A stretch of 64,000 nucleotides of DNA from Phylloscopus collybita (taxonomy: Eukaryota; Chordata; Aves; Passeriformes; Phylloscopidae): contig JAJNNQ010000001.1 of the NCBI GenBank assembly GCA_027886175.1, forward strand, positions 10,560,501 through 10,624,500. Reading direction: 5' to 3'. Position 1 is the stretch's first letter. Each line of letters begins with the position of its first letter. Made by a program: the position numbers and the translations under genes. Below the pieces are notes generated by a model. The model made no database searches. It was not told where the DNA came from and worked only from the letters and a program-made list of their open reading frames with translations. Of this stretch, positions 1 to 10,503 are shown piece by piece.

Positions 1-2179
1 AATCCAGGAATGTTTTTTGATACATTCTGACATCAGGGCATGAAGGCACACACAGCATTCCTACAGAACAATGGGAGCACTGGTAACGAGGGCCATTGGC
101 CTGACCTGGGTTGTTAGAGGACAGATTAGTGCTAATCCCACCACAGAAACCTTGGTCAGTTTTCCGAAGGCTCAGGAAAGCCTGGGCCTATCTTACATGG
201 AAGATAAAAGGCAAGTTCAGCAGCACTTTGAGCTCCTTCAGTCAAAAGAATGCATGGAGCCAACTGACAGGTTTTTTAAACTGCATAGGAAGTGTATTTA
301 CATTTGGTTGATACTGTTCAGTGGTAGTGAAAAAATATGGCAGTGCTGTGGAGATCAAGGTGTTTTCACCAGTTTCTCCAGTTATTCTCCCTTGATACTA
401 AACATGAATTTTTTTTGTCTGAATAGAAGTGATTCCAATCTAAATGGTTGGAAAGATTACAAAAAAAATGTATCCCTCCACTTTCAACTTACTTAGTGAC
501 ATCTGCATAATGCTCTATATATCTTGAAAAGGAATATGATAAATGTCTCTGTTCTTTGTGATGAATCAATGCCAAGGAACCTGGACTTTCAAATGAGATT
601 CATGACCCTATTCCCTGTCCTAAGCAGCTACACAGAATGGCAGTGTATAGCCACTTCAGGAGAGGTGGTAAAACCATTTTAAATTTAAAAAATACAGTAG
701 AGACCTTCAAAAATATTTTAAGATGCTAAAAAAAAAAAAAGACCACCCAATATTAAGCATGAGAAAGCATAAAAAATCCAATCCTCCTTTAGTTTGAGAT
801 TAATTCAAAAATTTCTGGACTTTGCTGGCATAACAGCATCAGTTTTTACAAGAAAATACTTGGGCAGAAGCCTTTGTGTAAAACTGTATCCCCTTGTGGG
901 AATCTCACAAATCCTTCAGCATCGGGATTTGTCCTGCACATTGTGCTCTCTCATGAACATGGATGAGTTGCAGCAGCTTCAGGGCTGGTCTCAACATCTT
1001 GTGGGAAGCTGAACAACTAAAGCAATATGCAGTTTATTTTTAATGGTCTTGGAAACAGCATTGTTGCTAATTTGAGAATAAACAGCCAGTGTAATTAAGG
1101 GATCTTTGCCATTCATCTGTTCTGTAAGATTTTTCTGCATTCAACTGCTGCCAAAGTGTTACATGTCACTTGGAAAGGGATCCTTCCTGCCATACAAAAT
1201 GAGGACAAACTGACCAACGTTTCTCATCCCATCGGTATTCCATGTGGGAGAGGGAGGAAGCAAAGGACTTGTGGCAAGTCTAGAAATGGGAAAGAGAGCG
1301 ACAGGGAGTTCCCTAGCCCACACGGGCCCAGCTGCCTCAGTTGTCATGACAGAGAGTGGCCAGTTGGTCAAAGGTCTGACATCATCCAGTGGCAAAGTTT
1401 CTAGGGATAGGTTTGGGAAGCGGAAGCAGAAATTACTGAAAGGATTTTAAAAATACAACAAAGTATGGCTACATTTCTCTTCTCTATTGCTCACAGTCTG
1501 TTTCCAGCCTCACTGGTACTACAGGCACCATTCCTGCAGCACGGAACTGTGTAGGACGCCGCGGTGAGGGAGAAGGAACGGAAAGGACTAAGTGACAGTT
1601 TTCTAGAACTATTTTGCTCTAAGGACATGAGGTACAACGTTCAATTCAGAAGCAAAAGTGCTGTATCACAGCACCATAACTTCAATTGTATCCCAGTTAG
1701 GAAATTCTTAAAGCCAGAAACATACACATCATCAATCAATAAAAACTGAGGGCCAGGACGACACACTGGCGAGCTTTGCAGGAGAGGGCTTTTACATAAA
1801 GAGAAACATTTTTATGAGTTTTTCAAGAAACTATGAACCAATCCCACTTGACTGACTTAATTTGCAAACAAGACTGTGCAGCGCCAGGTGCTCAAAAATT
1901 AAATTGCAAGTCTGAAAGAAAGGAGAACTAAGATCTAATTGTATGTCAAAGTTAACAGTGTAGGAATGTCGCTTGCAAAGGAAAACTGCACATATTTACA
2001 TGAAAATTAAACGATGGCTGTCTTTTTAAGTTACAAATAATATAACTCATGGTGGCAATAGCCAGTCTAGTCAGTACATGATGCACATTTAAAAACCTAC
2101 TTCCCAATTAACCCTGTGCTGCACAGTCAGGACATTTAGCTAGAACAGTTTAAAAACCAAGTTAAAACGCTCTGTGTAC
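1..2179 (-). other. STRBP: STRBP intron (left part), no exon found
   Basis: This is intronic sequence downstream of the last recognisable STRBP exon. I looked on the minus strand for the next expected STRBP segment, the conserved DPPD...RQKC region of the DZF domain, and did not find it, so it must lie beyond the left end. The stretch is AT-rich with short A runs and many stops in all frames. The part at about 1905-2050 is unbroken, AT-rich and homeobox-motif-like, but I cannot show that it is conserved. Confidence 0.7.
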
Positions 2180-2324
2180 CTCCTTCCTTCTTCTCTGCTT
2201 CATCTCGGATGAGAGGGGATGTGAGTATCACCTTCAAAGTGAGCTTGGGCTCCTTTGTGTTATGGATAACAATAGCTGCCTCATTTACATGCTCCTCCAC
2301 CAGATACTTCTCTTCTGTAAGTTT
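2180..2324 (-). CDS. STRBP: STRBP coding exon, DZF domain part 3 (last STRBP exon in window)
   Basis: This exon encodes residues 130-177 of the predicted protein plus one base of codon 178. It starts KLTEEKY, passes through NTKEP and [15 protein letters not shown], and ends KKEG. This closely follows STRBP ([16 protein letters not shown]) and fits ILF3 less well. The acceptor is TTTCAG followed by AAA, entered in phase 0, which matches the end of the preceding exon. The donor is G|GTACAC, a weak match to consensus. It leaves phase 1, so the split codon could encode the glutamate found in the family at this place (..GE..). The segment belongs to the nucleotidyltransferase-like fold through which NF90-family proteins pair with NF45 (ILF2). 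The 3' end is the least certain border. Confidence 0.88.
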
Positions 2325-4058
2325 CTGAAAGTCACCAAGAAAGATTTCAAGACTCTCCCAATCAACTGAAAAAGTGAAGAATCTGTGTATGTGCCTCAGC
2401 TAATGAGAAGGCTACAGGGCATTGCAATAACAAAGGCGGCCTTGCCTCCCTCATTAAAAACAATTTCAAATATTTCTTTTGTAGCCATTGCTACAACTGT
2501 CTTACAGGTTGCTCCATTAACGTGCCCTGTATCAGAGTTCTCTGCAGTGATCTCTCTGCAGGTCTTTCAGCAGCCCTTTGAGACCTCTCTCACCCTCCAG
2601 AAGCACAAGGGCAGCCACAGATGGTTCAGAGGCCTCCAGCCACTCCTGTGTGGAGTCTGGGTCAGCAGACCAGTGGTTAGGACGTCTATTCCGACCCCTT
2701 CCCTGCTGCAATCTGCTCTGCAGCTCCTTTATTGTTGGGATGAAAATGGCTGAGCATCTGCTCACCATGAGCCTTCAAAGCAGCAAAGCAGAAGCTCCTG
2801 AGTCTGTGCCTCACTTGCTCCTTTTGTCCACTACTGAGCCTAAACCTTCCTTCACCTCCAGCATCTGATCCCTCTGCAGAGCCTCTCCTTGTCTTCCGTG
2901 CCCACAACAGTTGGAGCATTTAATGAGTCAGAGTCCTCTTCCCTAATCTTTTCTGTAATCCCTCACAGTCCTTCCCCACAGGATCTTACCTGCCTGTCGC
3001 TTGAATTTATTCAGTCTTCACATATTTTAATTATGTCTATTCTCTTATTTTATCTCACATTTTTTGAAGCACATACTAACTTTTCTTCTCACTTTCAACC
3101 CTCCTCATTTCATGCCTCACTACAAGGTTTATTCTTTAATACTCAATACATCCCTATCATTTTCAAACAAGTAAAATTTATTCTTTACTACTCAAAAGAT
3201 CCTTTGCATTTTTAGCTATGGATAGGCCACATCTCTAGGAACAACATTAGCTCACTAAAACAAGCCCTTTGTGTAAGAAAATGAATGGTGGGAACTAACA
3301 GCTGTCAAGAATGCTAGAACATGGGGAGAAAAGCAGATCAGGAGAAAAGCAGATTGAGTTTGGTTGTGGTTTGGAGAGGGGTACTTGCAGTGGAACACTT
3401 GAGAGCAGTTTCTTGGCACCAGTGTTGGTGAGTCTGGAAGCTGGACTGATTCCTCAGCCTCAGAGCTCTGTCACAGAGGTGGTATCCCTAAACAAGCTGC
3501 AACTGCTGCCCACTGGATGCCACCATCAGGATTAAGCAGCCATAAATAAAAATAATGTGAGCTCATGATTAACATGAGCCCAAATGAGTGACCACCTAAA
3601 GTGACATGTTCTCACCTTGGCAGCACAGAGGGGTTATATGGGAACAGCCCAAGCAAAGCAGCTGCAATGGGGAACTGCAGGTTCAGGCAGGGGACAACAA
3701 CAGGGACTGAGTGACACACTTGAGCAGGGAAGATTTCTGCAGTTCAGCTCATGTTGGGTGGAGCACAGCGCCCAAACCCACCCTGGGTTAGTTACACACA
3801 CAGAGGCCAGCTGCCCTCCCAGGGAACTGACAGCACAAACAGGAGTAGGGCAACAACAGCACTAAGAGGTTACATTTTGTGAGTAAGGACTTCATGTCAC
3901 CACATTAAACATGTCACATGCCCCAGATGCCGTCCTAGATTCAGAGTATTTTCCTTTACATCACTTGTCTTTCTTGTTGGAACAAATTCCAGCCTTTCCC
4001 CAAATAGCCCTTGCAGTGCTATCAGCCATTGTGGGAGGACTGCTCCAAATAAACTCAC
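2325..4058 (-). other. STRBP: STRBP intron between the two left-most coding exons
   Basis: The intron is 1734 bp and is bounded by CAG|GTGAGT (donor, 4058-4057) and TTTCAG (acceptor, 2326-2325), read on the minus strand. I see no other exon, RNA gene or repeat in it. The plus-strand open frames here are short and look like chance. Confidence 0.75.
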
Positions 4059-4224
4059 CTGAATTTGAGCTGGGAGATTGTCTTTAACAATACTTAGCAA
4101 GGTCTTTGTGGGTTTTTCTTTGCACATGAGAACCAGCTCCAGATCCATATCATCTTTGATCAGCAAACCCTTTGCAACTAAGCCAATTCTCATAACGCCA
4201 CATAACGTCCGACCACCTTGATCC
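4059..4224 (-). CDS. STRBP: STRBP coding exon, DZF domain part 2
   Basis: The first base completes a split lysine codon. The exon then encodes residues 75-129, reading [38 protein letters not shown] and ending NLPAQIQ. The run [16 protein letters not shown] is the most diagnostic part. It lies where catalytic acids sit in true nucleotidyltransferases of this fold, and in the NF45/NF90/STRBP/ZFR group the domain is known as a dimerisation module. The acceptor is TTTCCAG|G and the donor is CAG|GTGAGT, a strong site. It enters in phase 2 and leaves in phase 0, consistent with both neighbours. The STRBP rather than ILF3 assignment rests on the matched wording and on CRB2 being next door. Confidence 0.95.
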
Positions 4225-4939
4225 CTGGAAATGAAACAATTTAGGGTAATTAAGAGGGGATTTTACTCTCCAGCTACAGTTTAGGGGAACCTTTAAGAGC
4301 CACAGGAAAGAATTTTCAAAGCAATATAGGGACACTGTGACAAAAGCCGGTTTTGACTAGGATTGTTTAAAAGCGTGGAGTAAAAGGCAAGAAATGCTTC
4401 TCTGACAGGCCAGCACGAGCTCTTGTCTCATCCAGTTGTCTCCAAAGCATTTACTGCACACTTGGATTATTTTTTTATAAAAATCAGCATCTGTGTGGGG
4501 CTAAGTTGACATCTGGGGTTAAACTATGGCAATAATGGAAAGTAATGGAGGCTTAGGAAACTTTATTTGCTGGATTATAAAACCTTCTTTTGTGTGTCAG
4601 ACTGCAGGAGCCCCCAAGCACACGGCTGTTGATTTGCACTGGTGTGTTCCAGGGAATTGTATTTGCTTCAAACTGCTGAAAAGTTTGTCTGCTAAATGCA
4701 ACCTCACAACATCACAGTAAAATAACCAATGAAATGGAGAGCAACTGCTGCCCACACTGGACTTACTGCCATTCCTGGCATGCCCCCATATGCTCCCACC
4801 TCAAGAAGTCCAAATATATCCCCCTCCTTCTATGAACATTCATCTGCAGCCAACCCAGGTAACACTACAACTCTTATTGGGAGGAAAGGAGCCATTGAGA
4901 GCAGCACAGGGACACGTTGTGAGCTGGGGCTTCACTCAC
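4225..4939 (-). other. STRBP: STRBP intron
   Basis: The intron is 715 bp between donor AA|GTGAGT (4939) and acceptor TTTCCAG (ending 4225) on the minus strand. I see nothing else in it. Confidence 0.8.
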
Positions 4940-5157
4940 TTGGCAGTGCCTTCTGCAGCTTCCTCCTTGGCTTCCACATCACCCTCACACTTTGCAGACT
5001 TGTTCTTTTCATCCATCCAGTCAGAGACATGCTTAAGGGCACATTCTACTGTTGAGACCATGTTCTGGACAGCTTCAAGCTCCTCTGGAGATGGATAAAT
5101 GGTTGAATGTTTCACCATTACGTGGCGGTCATCGTTAGCAAAAGATCGGATCGATCT
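4940..5157 (-). CDS. STRBP: STRBP coding exon, DZF domain part 1
   Basis: The exon encodes residues 2-73 plus two bases of codon 74. It starts [18 protein letters not shown], continues [16 protein letters not shown] and [11 protein letters not shown], and ends in an acidic, lysine-rich stretch ([12 protein letters not shown]). [14 protein letters not shown] is the family's N-terminus, with ILF3 carrying a related version. The acceptor is TTTCCCACTCCGCCACAG|AGA. The start methionine comes from the previous exon, which ends exactly in ATG. An internal ATG at codon 15 exists but would drop the conserved FANDDRHV block, so I did not choose it. The protein binds double-stranded RNA in nucleus and cytoplasm; its known role is in spermatid RNA handling. 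Confidence 0.96.
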
Positions 5158-7287
5158 CTGTGGCGGAGTGGGAAACAGGAAGGAAAGAGAACAAAGTTAT
5201 TGGAGTTACTGGCAGGACACAGGACATTGCCTGAATGGGAACCCTGCCTGGCAGGGAGGCTGCAGGCTGGGCACAGCATGTGGAAAGGAGGGCAGGCAAG
5301 GAGAGATGATTCCTATTTTGTAAAAGGCATTGATACTCTCCAAATACAATTTTGCCTATTCTGGAAGTGCTGAGTGCAGCCACCTCTCCTCTGGTTATGG
5401 CAGGGAGAAGAGCTGTGCACCTTGGAACAGGCAAAGAGCCAATCCCTCACGGGTTTGCTGCTGCTGCTGCAGATGAAGTCACAGCAGCACAGAACTGTGA
5501 GAGGCTCAGCCACTGCGCAGGGATTTACAAAGGCATGAATGAAGATGAGAATAAAGATAAATGCTAAGAGATTGAAAGTTCTTTTTTAAAAACATTCAAA
5601 TGAATAGGAAGATACTAGAGTGCTAATTAAAAAAGTCTGCATTGAAACTCAGAGTCCTGAGTGATACTGCTGAGGGAGGTAAACTTCACTAGTTGGGTAA
5701 CCTGTGGTAGGAAGTTTTGGGTTTGCTGCAGACTATTCGGGTGAGACTTTTTTGATCTAAACAGTGCCCAGACCAGCTGTGATCACAGCACAGACCTGTG
5801 GCAAGGGCAGCAATAAGTCTTGGTATCTACAGACCCATCAGTCACTGCTGAAAGCCTCCCAGAGCAGAATCACCAACCAAACCCTGTTCCTCCTACCTTA
5901 ATTAGGTATCATTTTCACCCCTACTTCATGGGTTTGTAGGTGTAGCCACTCCTAAGGACACAAAGGACCTTTGAACACCCTCAGAGGCCTCTGGGCTGGA
6001 TCCTTATTAAGGAACTGTCTGTGATTTCCTGGTTTATTGCACTCCCTGTGTCTCTTCCATTGAAGGTCATGACATCATTCCCTTCTTAATTTTTGTGTTC
6101 CTACCCAGATGGCTAATTTGGGCAGTAACAATTCATCCATCAGGGGCTGGTTTTATCCCCTGCAGTTTGATAGGCTGCAAAATGCTTCCAGGAGGTCCCT
6201 CTTGTGGTTATCCACAACATGGATACAGCCGGGCTGCAGGGAAACGGCCGAGCTGCATTTAACAACTCACCCACCATCTTCTACCTTATGAAATATCACA
6301 ACAGTGCAACAGAAACAAACTGGTAATTCCTAATTATGAGACATTTTCTTTTCTAATGAAGAGGGGCTGACAAGATCAACTCCTCATTACAACTCAGTCA
6401 GAGTGGGACACTTTAACGCTGCTTTGCAAAATGTTCTTTCTCCCTTGCACTGTAACTGGTAAAAGTCTTGATTTAGGTCTTTTCTTAAAATACAAATATA
6501 AACACACAGCCTACCTGCAGCAACCAGCCACACAAACGTTAGCAATTGTATTTAAAATAGTATTTAAAATTTATTGCAATTATTCTCATTTTCATTCTCT
6601 CAGTAATAACCTTAGAGGGCTTAAAATATATATAAATATGTTTAAACTGATCTCCACTCATATTGTTCAGGAACCAAGTAGGTTTATTGCCTTTTTGTTA
6701 ACACATTTCAGAATCTCACCATCACAATACTTCATACTTGCACATCTTTACAAATCCCACATCTCAGGCATTTCTATTTGCAGCTAAACCCAGGCAAATG
6801 AGAAGTGACTCCTCACTTAAACCATACACACCAGGTATATTTGGCTACACACATTTCATCTACACTGTCACGAAGTGTGCACAGAGGCACCTTCAGTCAC
6901 ACACACGGATGTCAATAACCAAAACTTGCTTTTGTGAGGTAGAGGTGGAAGGGGAATGTGTGCATTTGGTAATGAAATCTGCAAGTTCAAGGTCACTGAT
7001 GCTGTTTGCTACAGCCTGCTAATGCCAGTTTTATTAGAAAACCTTATGAGCATCCCCTTCATTCGTATTTAATAATTCATGTACTGCAGGCTCACAAGAA
7101 CACTCTCTGGCTTTAAGAGGCTGACAATACATCAAACCTCACTTGCTTTGCTCAAAGCACGCACTACCATCCCCTCAGTTAGTGCAAGGTCAGAAAATCC
7201 CCTCTCTCAGGTATGATCAGGCCCCATGCAAGCCTGGCAGCAGAAAACACTTCTAATGCATCTCTATGAAAGACAACAAATACCTAC
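5158..7287 (-). other. STRBP: STRBP intron
   Basis: The intron is 2130 bp between donor ATG|GTAGGT (7287) and the acceptor before 5157. It is ordinary intron sequence. The AT-rich patch at 6540-6660 has TTTAAAAT and TATATA runs. I found no extra exon. Confidence 0.75.
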
Positions 7288-7463
7288 CATGGTTTGTTAG
7301 TGTTTCAGCTCTCTCTCCCTCCCTTTCTCCTTTTCCCTCCTCCTTGGTGTCTTTGCTAAGCACTGTTTTGCCTGACAGAACCTCTTCATAAGCCTCTCAG
7401 TCCCTGGACAGCTCAAGAGTTCATACAGCCAAGGTGCTCTGGGAGTCACTTTCTCTAATTCAC
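7288..7463 (-). CDS. STRBP: STRBP 5' leader exon ending in the start codon
   Basis: This is a predicted 176 bp exon read on the minus strand, with acceptor CTTTTTGCAG|GTGAATT and donor ATG|GTAGGT. Only its last three bases (7290-7288) are coding: they form the ATG that joins AGA TCG ATC.. of the next exon to give MRSIRSF. The start context is ACC ATG A, with A at -3. An in-frame TAA lies nine bases upstream (TAA CAA ACC ATG), so the reading frame cannot extend further upstream. The splice pair and phase were derived from sequence alone; there is no transcript evidence. Two upstream ATG frames lie in the leader, one of them ending at that TAA. Confidence 0.8.
7297..7389 (-). promoter_or_regulatory. 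Upstream open reading frame in STRBP leader
   Basis: A 30-codon frame (ATG at 7389-7387, stop TAA at 7299-7297) is in the same frame as STRBP and ends six bases before its ATG. Its product would be very basic (RRREKEKGRERELK). A second, three-codon frame begins at 7424. If the leader exon is transcribed as predicted, both could lower or gate translation. This is inferred from sequence only. Confidence 0.45.
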
Positions 7464-8335
7464 CTGCAAAAAGAGAGAAACAACTTGAAACCAACAGTGA
7501 TGGCGTGTTGATTCCAGAAGTGCTGGATGTAGCACATGAGGCAAACCACTGATCAGAGCACCCCAGCTTCCAGATGGGACGGTCACTGATCCATTTATAT
7601 CTGAGCAAACAGATGTCACTGTGGAAAGCAACTTTTTGTGATGTGCCCACACACACATAACGACTTTCCCATGCCAGCTAGAGCTGATCCCAGGGAGGTT
7701 TGTCAGCCACCTGGCAATCCCAGCTTCTGGGATGAGGAAGACAGGAAATCCAACATGGCAAACATGTCTGTGTGCAACCAGCTCGCGAAGTCTCTATTTT
7801 TGTGTCACATGCACGTTAGGAATCAAACACGCTACATCTAATTTCCGAAAAGTAATTCTCTGTGGAAATCCTCAGTGCAGCCCTCGATCCTGTGTCAGAT
7901 GCCACACAAGAACCAAGGCTTCAGGTTGCAATAACTGCAAGTTGTTATTTAAAGACAGACAAGCACATTCTAACAAACTGCAGACGTCAGACTAGTGAGG
8001 AGCTGAAATCACCCACACTGCCTGTGCTGCCCATGCACTGCCTTTCCCAGCACACAGCACGGAAAAGATTCTGCAAGAGCAGCCTTCTTGTACTAAACTG
8101 GGAAACAACACCAGCACTGGCAGCATAAAACTGCAAAGAAATGCTCTGTGAGAGAGAAGAGCAGAATAACAGAGCAGGTAATGTGAGAGAGGGAAGCATA
8201 AGCTCACTGCACAGCAAGACACTCCAGTCCTTGCAGAAAATTCCTGTTTTCCTTTCACTGTGCATATTGTTGCATCAGCTCTCCAGCAAAGTTTTGAAGC
8301 AATTGGAAACCCAATCAGTGAATTTCTGCAGATTG

Positions 8336-8347
8336 ACACACACACAC
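8336..8347. repeat. Short (AC)6 microsatellite
   Basis: Six AC units lie in STRBP intron sequence. It is short and may vary little in length. Confidence 0.8.
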
Positions 8348-10424
8348 AAAATGTTTTCCTTTTCTCCTGTATGCTGACCCCCCTTCTCCAGCAATGCTTT
8401 GCATATTGTGTGTCAGAGAAGCCTGACATTGTTAGAGATTAAAAGCATGTTTGGCAACAGCAGAGGGATAGGTGAGATGACTTGAAAGCTGAGGAGATAC
8501 TTAAACCTGTGATGTGACAAGGAATAATTAAAATGTTGCATCCCACAGAGATTTGAATGTGACAGGGGAAAAGGTAACAGCAGATCCTGCTTCCCTATTT
8601 CCCTGGTTAGGAACAAATTAAGCAGGTTTACAGGACCAGTAGCTTTGGCAGCAAGGGCCTGATAGTTGTTTGTATGTCACACCACTGAACTGAGGATGTA
8701 GAATTGGGTAAAACAAAAAGCCAGACAAGAACACTGTGCAGGGACCTGTCTGCTCCAGCAGCTGAAAATTGCCAAGGAAGAAACCCCAGGGGAGTTAAGT
8801 GCAGTCATACTAAAAATACTTGGGAAAAGCAAGCTAATGAAAACCCTGACTGACCCCACTTCTCATCACAGAGGCTCTGTGCCCACCAAGGTGTATTAAC
8901 ACTCTACCAAACTCTTTCCCAGAAGCAATCAATGAACGGGATGTTCTTTCTCTTAAGAGATTCTGGAAGTCAGACAGGGGCAGCTGGGAGGAAAACTAAG
9001 CAAAGATCACTGCTTTGGCAGTATTTATTTTGTGAACTAGTCATAAGCTCCTCCACATTCAACGGCCTTTCACCATCTCCAAAACCAGCCAGATTCTTTA
9101 CAAGGTTGTTTTGCTTTTTAATAACATTAATAATAACTTGAGTCAGCAGATAGCAAACTAGAGAGACTTTTATGAGACACATTTTAGATAATCTATTTCA
9201 AATTATTTCTCTCTCCAAACTGAATTCCAGCTATCTTCACCTACTCTTCTTCCCTGTCACTCCCACATTTCACATTTTTGGTTTGTTACCTCCTGTGGTA
9301 GCTGTAACTTGGCAATTCCAGGCAGAGAGAAGGGCACGGGAATGTGTTGCTGACTTCAGCATATGCCCAGTACAATGTCTCCAGACTCCAGCAACACTGC
9401 AGCCCAGCCTCCCTCCCAAGACTACTGCAAGGTGTTGCTTATCAGCTCACCCAGGCTGTGGCAAGCAGATGGACAGAGATAGCTGGCTGAGCAAGTTGTG
9501 GTGCTCAGTAAGTGCTGAGCAGGCTGCTGCTGTTCAGAGGGCAAGTCTGCGAGAGCCTCCCCGGGCTCTGCAAACACTCACTCCTCGGGGGCAGCCCTGC
9601 CTGTGCTGGGGGCTTCTCAGCTTCTTGGAAAATCCCAAACAGGCTGGAAATGAATGTGTCACAGCCACAATGGGGGTTAATCTCTGCTGGGCTGATGAAG
9701 TGAAAACACCAACACCTCTCCTTAGCAGTGTATGGAGCGGTGACCTGTTTTCTTGTTTTCAAGACAGGTTCAGTGTTCAGTGAGTGACAAGTAAAGGCTG
9801 TTGGATAAAGGTATTTATGAGCTCTTTACCTGCCCTTTTTTTCAGCAGTGCATGGCTGAAGTCAGGGCACAGATGGATTAATTACAAAGGGATTTTTATA
9901 AAATTCAGAAAGCTGGAAAAAAATCCTGAAAATTGAGTCGAAGCTGATACATGATGTCTTCCAAGTCATTAACATCCTACGAATATTTCAGAAACACGCA
10001 TAGGAGTGAAACCCTAATTTAGTTCAGACTTTGAGAGAACATTTTCAACAAAAGCACTAAACAGGAGGGAGTTTACTATAAAAGTGCAGACACAATATAC
10101 AGAATAAAGTACATTTGACAGCACACAGAATTAAATTAGGAAAACCAAAATCAAATCTGCTCCAACCATATGGACTAAGGCAGCATAACATAGCTCAGCA
10201 CCAAATACATCAGAAAGCATTATGTGAAGTGAGCAGCAATTCCATAAATCCAACAGCCTCATTCCACTACCAGACTATAGCAGGATATTTGCTCCTGCAT
10301 CCTCAGGGAAGTAACAGTTGATGCTTGGACTAAAAAGCACAATATTTAAATGTGTGGCTGTCTTACCTAGGGGCAGCCACCCACACTTGCAAGGAAACTT
10401 GTTCAGGAAGCTCCTTGCACCACT

Positions 10425-10503
10425 GAGACCTTGGTGACCTTGAAAAAGTCACTTCTGCTCTGCATCATGTGCCCCTAAAGTGTAAAACAAGAGTAAATAA
10501 TCT
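10425..10503 (+). repeat. MIR-like SINE remnant
   Basis: The stretch GACCTTGAAAAAGTCACTT, followed after a few bases by CTGTGC-like and AAAGTGTAAAACAAGAGTAAATAAT, follows the MIR core and tail (GACCTTGGGCAAGTCACTT ... TGTAAAATGGGGATAATAAT) with scattered changes. MIR is an old amniote SINE, and such divergence is expected in a bird. The match is by eye from recalled consensus. Confidence 0.55.

Noticed and set aside
4940..5118. Using the internal ATG at 5118-5116 as the STRBP start
   Set aside because: It would remove [13 protein letters not shown], which is conserved in the family and is joined in phase to the ATG ending the upstream exon.
9172..9783. 203-codon plus-strand frame in STRBP intron 1
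   Set aside because: It shows no domain, biased codons or splice partners; the length is at the upper edge of chance in 21 kb of intron.
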